Assembly: GCA_910585285.1 (NCBI GenBank)
Contig: CAJUDL010000057.1
Coordinates: forward strand, 1 to 18,500
DNA length: 18,500 nt
Origin: an uncultured Muribaculaceae bacterium
GTDB taxonomy: Bacteria > Bacteroidota > Bacteroidia > Bacteroidales > Muribaculaceae
Direction of reading: 5' to 3'
The position numbers and the translations under genes are program-made. Numbering within the stretch: the first letter of the stretch is position 1; every line of letters starts with the position of its first letter. A model generated the notes under the pieces. The model was not told the DNA's origin, did not search any database, and saw nothing but the letters and a program-made list of their open reading frames with translations. Shown piece after piece: positions 14,254 to 18,500 of the stretch.

Positions 14254-15657
14254 TTACTTGATCACCACCTTCTTCACATTCATACCTTTGCGTATGATAT
14301 AGACACCGGGGGCGACACTTTCCCTGCTTACACGTCTGCCGCTGAGATCATAAATCTCTTCTACTGCATCAGCTCCGGAAGCCTCAATCTCGAACACACC
14401 TACAGATGAGTCTTTAGTGATTGCAAACGACATGTTGGGCACATCGGCAGTTATTGTATATTTCCCTTTATCATTAGGTTTAAGTCCGAAAAACGCATCA
14501 ACTCCATTTCCACCATTGATAAATGTAGTCATTTTCATTGTATATGATTCCCCTGACTCAACCTCTTTGGTGAATCCGTTAGCATCTGCATCCGTCGGAA
14601 CGAGATAATGCACTTCGTTCCATTCTCCAGTTGATGTGACAAACTTGAACTGCTTGTTGGCATGGTCTGCAATCCCGTCATCTGTAGAATAATCAAGGTT
14701 TCCTGTCCATGAGAATTTACCATTTCCAAGTGAATTCATCTTAAGAGGATTATTGGAATCAAAACTTTCTGCGGCAAGTCCGAGCATATAGAGTTCAGTC
14801 ACATTATCCTTATCGAACACATAGCTTTTCAGGAGATTGAAAGTAACTGTTTTATCTTTTATATTGACAATAACTTCATATTTGCCTGACCTATTTTCCT
14901 GAATTCCCCAGAACCAGTCTAATGGACCATTCCCTACAAATGATACCTGGAATGGATATGATTTACCGGGCTCTATCAACTTTACACTGCCATCGTCGCC
15001 AAGCTTACCATTTCCACTATAATGATCCACCTCTGTCGGTACAATATACGACACTGCATTCCATTCACCCCTTGGCATAAAGAACTTTATTTGTTTATTC
15101 TCATTGCTATAATTCATGTTGAAAGAACAGATATATATGCCGTTCTCTGTTGAAGGAACTTCAACTCCACCATACGAGCTCCATTGGTCAGGTGCAGCTC
15201 CAAACGCATAAATTTTATCAGGTAGTGAAAGACACTCTGCTGTAAGTTTGGCAGATGTAATATCGTCGGGATTGATTTTGAGTGTAAGCTTATACGTTCC
15301 CGGCAAAAATACTTTCCATTTTTGATCAGGCTGACCGTTTGTAGTAAACATGCAGTCATAAGTATTGATACCCGCTGATTTCAATGATGCGTCCCCCGAT
15401 GCCATGTAGGTATTGTTTCCCCACATTGCAGGATCTCCCTTTACCCATGGCATTTTGAACTCTCCGATCGTTAAAGGTCCGGTATATGTGAATTCATAAG
15501 CATTCACTTTCTCCATGGCTATAGGTTCGTTGGCATTCCACTGTGCTGTTGTTGCAGAACCTATCAAATAAAGATTCTCCGGAGGGGTTGTTGTCTGAGC
15601 TGTTGCTGCTATTGCTGATGTCATAAGCAATATGGCAGCAGTGTTTAAAAATTTCAT
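14254..15657 (-). CDS. SusE/SusF-like glycan-binding protein with a type-IX-style C-terminal sorting segment
   Basis: An exported beta-rich protein of 467 residues. The signal peptide MKFLNTAAILLMTSAIAATA is followed by Gln-Thr, with no lipobox cysteine. Three related modules of about 120 residues follow: 28-145 (ENLYLIGSATTAQWNANEP), 148-276 (KIYAFGAAPDQWSS) and 288-414 (ELYMLGLAAESFDSNNP). They share the W/F-rich motifs GEWNAVSYIVPTEVD and GEWNEVHYLVPTDAD, typical of SusE/SusF starch-binding folds. The C-terminus (EEIYDLSGRRVSRESVAPGVYIIRKG, split here as EEIYDLSGRRV and APGVYIIRKG, 433-457) resembles a type A sorting domain of the type IX secretion system. It lies 28 bases after the SGNH gene and is the last gene of that operon. 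Glycan specificity is unknown. Confidence 0.72.
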   Translation of the reverse strand: MKFLNTAAILLMTSAIAATAQTTTPPENLYLIGSATTAQWNANEPIAMEKVNAYEFTYTGPLTIGEFKMPWVKGDPAMWGNNTYMASGDASLKSAGINTYDCMFTTNGQPDQKWKVFLPGTYKLTLKINPDDITSAKLTAECLSLPDKIYAFGAAPDQWSSYGGVEVPSTENGIYICSFNMNYSNENKQIKFFMPRGEWNAVSYIVPTEVDHYSGNGKLGDDGSVKLIEPGKSYPFQVSFVGNGPLDWFWGIQENRSGKYEVIVNIKDKTVTFNLLKSYVFDKDNVTELYMLGLAAESFDSNNPLKMNSLGNGKFSWTGNLDYSTDDGIADHANKQFKFVTSTGEWNEVHYLVPTDADANGFTKEVESGESYTMKMTTFINGGNGVDAFFGLKPNDKGKYTITADVPNMSFAITKDSSVGVFEIEASGADAVEEIYDLSGRRVSRESVAPGVYIIRKGMNVKKVVIK

Positions 15658-15685
15658 AAATTCTAAATTTTAATTAATAATATGG

Positions 15686-16432
15686 TTAGTTTATTAATAT
15701 TCTATTGAGGTTTCCATCATCGGTGTGCTCTTTATCTTTGGGGGGATTGTTCACAAATTGACGCACCAGAGGCAACAATATGTCCTCCATTATTTCGTAG
15801 CCTGCATCGTTGGGATGCACACCGTCAGTAGTGAGAGTTCCGATCAACCCACGATCGGGAGTAACCATCTTCGAATAGTAGTCAACATAGAGCATGCCAT
15901 GCGATTCTGCATATTCCTTTATACGGGCATTAAGTGATTCTATCTTGTCCTTATGGTTAGTGATATTAGGGTTCCACGCGAAACTTGTCACAGGCAACAC
16001 AGACGCCAAAAGGACCTTCATGTTGTTTGCCTGGGCGATCTCTGCCATAGACACAATGTTGCCGAAAGTCCGGTCTTCAACATAAGTGATATCATTATTC
16101 TGTGCAACATCGTTGGTTCCTCCGCCAATGACTACAGCAGCGGGTTTGAGGTTGACCACATCATCCCGGAAACGCAAGAGCATATCATATGTTGTCTGAC
16201 CGCTGATGCCACGTCCTACAAAATCATTAAGTTCAAAAAATTCGGTTCTTCCGGTAGCCCAGTTGTCGGTGATTGAGTTTCCCATCAACACTACACGTGT
16301 CCCCGTATTGGGTTCTGCCATCAGGCGCTTGTTATCGTTTTCATATCGCGAAAAATTTGCGATATCATTGGCTGCGCTTGCGCTTAATGCCCCTAAAAAA
16401 CACAAAAAGATATTAAGAATGTAAATCTTCAT
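15686..16432 (-). CDS. Secreted SGNH/GDSL-family hydrolase (probable carbohydrate esterase)
   Basis: An exported alpha/beta hydrolase of 248 residues with the signal peptide MKIYILNIFLCFLGALSASA. All four SGNH blocks are present: nucleophile Ser53 in VVLMGNSITDNW, Gly in RGISGQTT (74-81), Asn107 in GGGTNDVA, and Asp203 / His206 in TTDGVHPNDAGY. Family members remove acetyl groups or other acyl groups from polysaccharides, or act as acylhydrolases on other substrates. The operon with a GH2 enzyme and a glycan-binding protein favours deacetylation of a plant or host glycan (inference). Its start overlaps the GH2 stop by the four bases ATGA, so translation is coupled. A charged tail (KDKEHTDDGN) follows the fold. 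Confidence 0.9.
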   Translation of the reverse strand: MKIYILNIFLCFLGALSASAANDIANFSRYENDNKRLMAEPNTGTRVVLMGNSITDNWATGRTEFFELNDFVGRGISGQTTYDMLLRFRDDVVNLKPAAVVIGGGTNDVAQNNDITYVEDRTFGNIVSMAEIAQANNMKVLLASVLPVTSFAWNPNITNHKDKIESLNARIKEYAESHGMLYVDYYSKMVTPDRGLIGTLTTDGVHPNDAGYEIMEDILLPLVRQFVNNPPKDKEHTDDGNLNRILIN

Positions 16433-18246
16433 TTGCTATGATTCTTTATTATCCGTTTGTTTATCTCGCGGATTCTGTTTTCATCGATCTTTATGACCTT
16501 GCGGTCGTAGGTCATAAGACCATTGACCTCAATTTCCACATCGGTAGTCTGGGTATATACGGCACCTACAAACCATTCATTGGCGAGATGGTCAAGATAG
16601 TCTGCATAGCCGATATAGCGGTCGGTCAACTCCGCCGGAGTCTTGCAGTTGATATAGCTGAACTCCCGGTCGGGTGCCCAGATATGACCGTCGACCACCA
16701 TTCCTATGCCGCCGTATTCTCCGAGCACGTTGGCGCGCTTCGCGTCGTAGACATGGGTCACCGGAGGAGAGGGATAGCAGTGCACGTCCAGAATATCGCC
16801 GCAGGGATAGAAATTCCCTCCGCTTGCCGGATTCACAAGACGTGACGGGTCATAATTCTTAGTCCAGTCTGCAATCTCCCTGGTCTTGAACTGTCCCCAC
16901 GCCTCGTTGAACGGCACCCACATGGCGATGCAGGGATAGCTGTATAGGCAGTCCATGATCTCGCGCCATTCCTTGCGGTAGTTCGCCTCGCTCTCCGGGG
17001 TGCGCACGAGTTCCTCACCGTCGAAATAATTACGTCCCTGCCATTCCGGATCTTTGTCGCCGCTCGGCATGTCCTGCCACACGATGATGCCGTTACGGTC
17101 GCAGTAGGTGTACCACAGTGCCGGCTCCACCTTTATGTGCTTGCGGATCATGTTGTAGCCCCAGTCCTTTGTCTTGTCCACGTCAAAGACCATTGCCTCG
17201 TATGATGGCGCGGTGTATAGACCGTCGGGCCACCATCCCTGATCCAGTAGCCCGTAATGGAAGAGGTCCCTGTTGTTGAGCTGGAGGCGCACCACTCCCT
17301 TGTCGCCCTTCTTCACCGAGAACTTCCGCATTGCCGCATAACTGTCGACCTTGTCAAGCGTCCTGCCGTCAGACATAAGCCTGACTTCAAGGTCATAAAG
17401 CTTCGGATTCTCCGGTGACCACAGCTCCACGTCAGCAGGCATGTCCACAATCACTGACTCTTCCGTCACGGCGCGTCCGGAGGCTATCTGCCTCCCGTTG
17501 TCCTTGACAACGACCTCGACCATGCCATTGCTGATGCCTTCAGAGGGAACGGCATCCACACTGAGGGTGTTGCGGTCGATGTCGGGAAGAATGCGAAGAT
17601 CCACGATGTGCCTGCGCGAAACCGGTTCAAGCCACACCGTCTGCCAGATACCGGTCACCGGTGTGTACCATATCAGTTCAGGTTTTGAAACCTGCTTCCC
17701 TCTTGGCTGTGGACCTTTATCGGTGGGATCCCAAACCCTTACAACAACCTCGTTGTCTCCCCTTGATTTCAAAGCCTGGGTGATGTTCAGGCTGAACGGC
17801 GTGTAGCCGCCTGTGTGCGATCCTACCTTGGCTCCGTTCACCCACACGTCAGCCTGCCAGTCTACCGCACCGAAGTTCAGCATCACGTCGCGTCCTTTCC
17901 AGGAAGAGGGAACGGAGAAGCTGCGTCTATACCACAGGGCATTCTCCTCACCTACCTCTTTCCCCACACCCGACAGTGCGGACTCGGCACAGAACGGCAC
18001 GAGTATCTCTCCCTGCCATTCCCTTGGTCGGGGTGAATCTTTGGTGACTATCGCATAGTCCCACAGTCCGTTGAGGTTCTGCCAGTCCTGACGCTCCATG
18101 ATCGGACGCGGGTATTCCTGCCAGACATTTGCGGGGTCGATATTCTCGCCCCATGTCGTCATTATATTGTTTCCGGCAGGTTTGTAAGCCGAGGCGGGGT
18201 CAATCGCCCCGGCAAACAAAACCGCCGCCAAGAAATATTTATTCAT
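16429..18246 (-). CDS. Secreted glycoside hydrolase family 2 enzyme (beta-galactosidase/beta-glucuronidase-like)
   Basis: A retaining exo-glycosidase of 605 residues with a short signal peptide (MNKYFLAAVLFAGAIDPASA). Domain order: jelly-roll sugar-binding domain about 40-207 (LNGLWDYAI, WYRRSFSVP, VWVNGAKVGSHTGGYTPF), an Ig-like domain about 213-310, then a TIM barrel. Acid/base Glu448 is in VPFNEAWGQF and nucleophile Glu510 in VLGEYGGIG; RKHIKVEP and WQDMPSG are further barrel motifs. It is shorter than LacZ (about 1000 residues), lacking the C-terminal domains. GH2 members cut beta-galactosides, beta-mannosides, beta-glucuronides or alpha-arabinopyranosides; sequence alone does not say which. 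It lies 18 bases after the upstream glycosidase fragment and overlaps the SGNH gene. Sampled lines are about 60% GC, richer than downstream genes. Confidence 0.92.
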   Translation of the reverse strand: MNKYFLAAVLFAGAIDPASAYKPAGNNIMTTWGENIDPANVWQEYPRPIMERQDWQNLNGLWDYAIVTKDSPRPREWQGEILVPFCAESALSGVGKEVGEENALWYRRSFSVPSSWKGRDVMLNFGAVDWQADVWVNGAKVGSHTGGYTPFSLNITQALKSRGDNEVVVRVWDPTDKGPQPRGKQVSKPELIWYTPVTGIWQTVWLEPVSRRHIVDLRILPDIDRNTLSVDAVPSEGISNGMVEVVVKDNGRQIASGRAVTEESVIVDMPADVELWSPENPKLYDLEVRLMSDGRTLDKVDSYAAMRKFSVKKGDKGVVRLQLNNRDLFHYGLLDQGWWPDGLYTAPSYEAMVFDVDKTKDWGYNMIRKHIKVEPALWYTYCDRNGIIVWQDMPSGDKDPEWQGRNYFDGEELVRTPESEANYRKEWREIMDCLYSYPCIAMWVPFNEAWGQFKTREIADWTKNYDPSRLVNPASGGNFYPCGDILDVHCYPSPPVTHVYDAKRANVLGEYGGIGMVVDGHIWAPDREFSYINCKTPAELTDRYIGYADYLDHLANEWFVGAVYTQTTDVEIEVNGLMTYDRKVIKIDENRIREINKRIIKNHSK

Positions 18247-18264
18247 TACTTATCAGAAGATATT

Positions 18265-18500
18265 TCAATATTCTATTGTGATTTTACGCTCTCTGTCACA
18301 TTTTGCCGACGGAACGTCAACAATGGTGCAGCGCGCCGCGGCGTCATATGCGGTCTTCACATTCTTGCCATCTACCTTGGCTAAGCCGCCAACCGGTGCG
18401 TCCGTGTTGTAGACGCGCAGCTGCCAGCCGCGTCTGGAGGGAAGACGGTCTGCTGTGCCCTCACGAGCGCTGATTGTATAAGTCGCCTTTCTCCCTGACC
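18265..18500 (-). CDS. C-terminal fragment of a probable secreted glycosidase (GH31-like tail), cut by the window edge
   Basis: An open frame enters from the right edge and ends with TGA at 18265-18267. The last 77 residues include the stretches TISAREGTADRLPSRRGWQL and AAARCTIVDVPSA, ending KITIEY. The pattern 'REG...R..WQLRVYN' followed by a small beta domain (KVDGKNVKTAYD) resembles the C-terminal beta region (DUF5110 and after) of GH31 alpha-glycosidases from Bacteroidetes; this is recognition from a short piece and is weak. The coding frame itself is secure: no stop over 78 codons, GC-rich like the GH2 gene, and only 18 bases before it. It belongs to the same operon. Confidence 0.55.
   Translation of the reverse strand, partial: SGRKATYTISAREGTADRLPSRRGWQLRVYNTDAPVGGLAKVDGKNVKTAYDAAARCTIVDVPSAKCDRERKITIEY

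Noticed and set aside
1..18500. CRISPR arrays, insertion sequences, integrases, toxin-antitoxin pairs or phage genes
   Set aside because: No regularly spaced repeats of 25-40 bases, no transposase or integrase motifs and no terminal inverted repeats were found on reading both strands.

Overview
This window looks like chromosomal DNA of a Bacteroidales bacterium, most likely a gut Muribaculaceae or Bacteroidaceae relative (inference). The signs are promoters of the Bacteroidetes type (-7 TAnnTTTG with -33 TTG), almost no Shine-Dalgarno sequences, a DUF1599 / DoxX-like gene pair, an agmatine deiminase / carbamoylputrescine amidase pair, a SusE/F-like protein with a type-IX-secretion-style C-terminus, and secreted glycan enzymes. 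No phage, transposon, CRISPR or plasmid gene is visible.

Layout. Positions 1-99 hold the 3' part of a tRNA-Ala(GGC) and its terminator. From about 130 to 2199 a compact formate/nitrite-type channel (minus) and a secreted C1B cysteine peptidase (plus) diverge from a short shared promoter region. The lysine operon lysC-lysA (minus, 2207-4683) converges on the peptidase gene with only 7 bases between stops. A Bcr/CflA-type MFS exporter (4854-6113) is followed by two hairpins and a palindrome-rich spacer that leads into a LacI-family regulator (6489-7562). A structured, gene-less stretch then precedes a small secreted Cys/Lys/His-rich protein with two LTxxQ motifs (7868-8431). A bidirectional terminator separates it from the putrescine genes aguB and aguA (minus, 8589-10545).

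From 10653 to 14216 there is a tight plus-strand operon: DUF1599, a DoxX-like membrane protein, rlmH, nadC and yraN. Three of its four junctions overlap, which suggests translational coupling. It combines a nucleotide-linked family, a possible membrane redox protein, ribosome modification, NAD synthesis and a nuclease-fold protein.

From 14254 to the right edge a minus-strand operon holds (in transcription order) the C-terminus of a probable secreted glycosidase, a GH2 glycosidase, an SGNH esterase (ATGA overlap) and a SusE/F-like binding protein. It reads as the end of a polysaccharide-degradation cluster, with any SusC/SusD outside the window. Sampled lines are more GC-rich in the two glycosidase genes than in the other two.

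Most genes are recognisable housekeeping or metabolic families. The less ordinary items are the Cys/His-rich LTxxQ protein, the structured stretch upstream of it, the palindromes around the LacI regulator and the aguA promoter, and the non-lipoprotein SusE/F-like protein. I do not see a clear new defence or mobile system.
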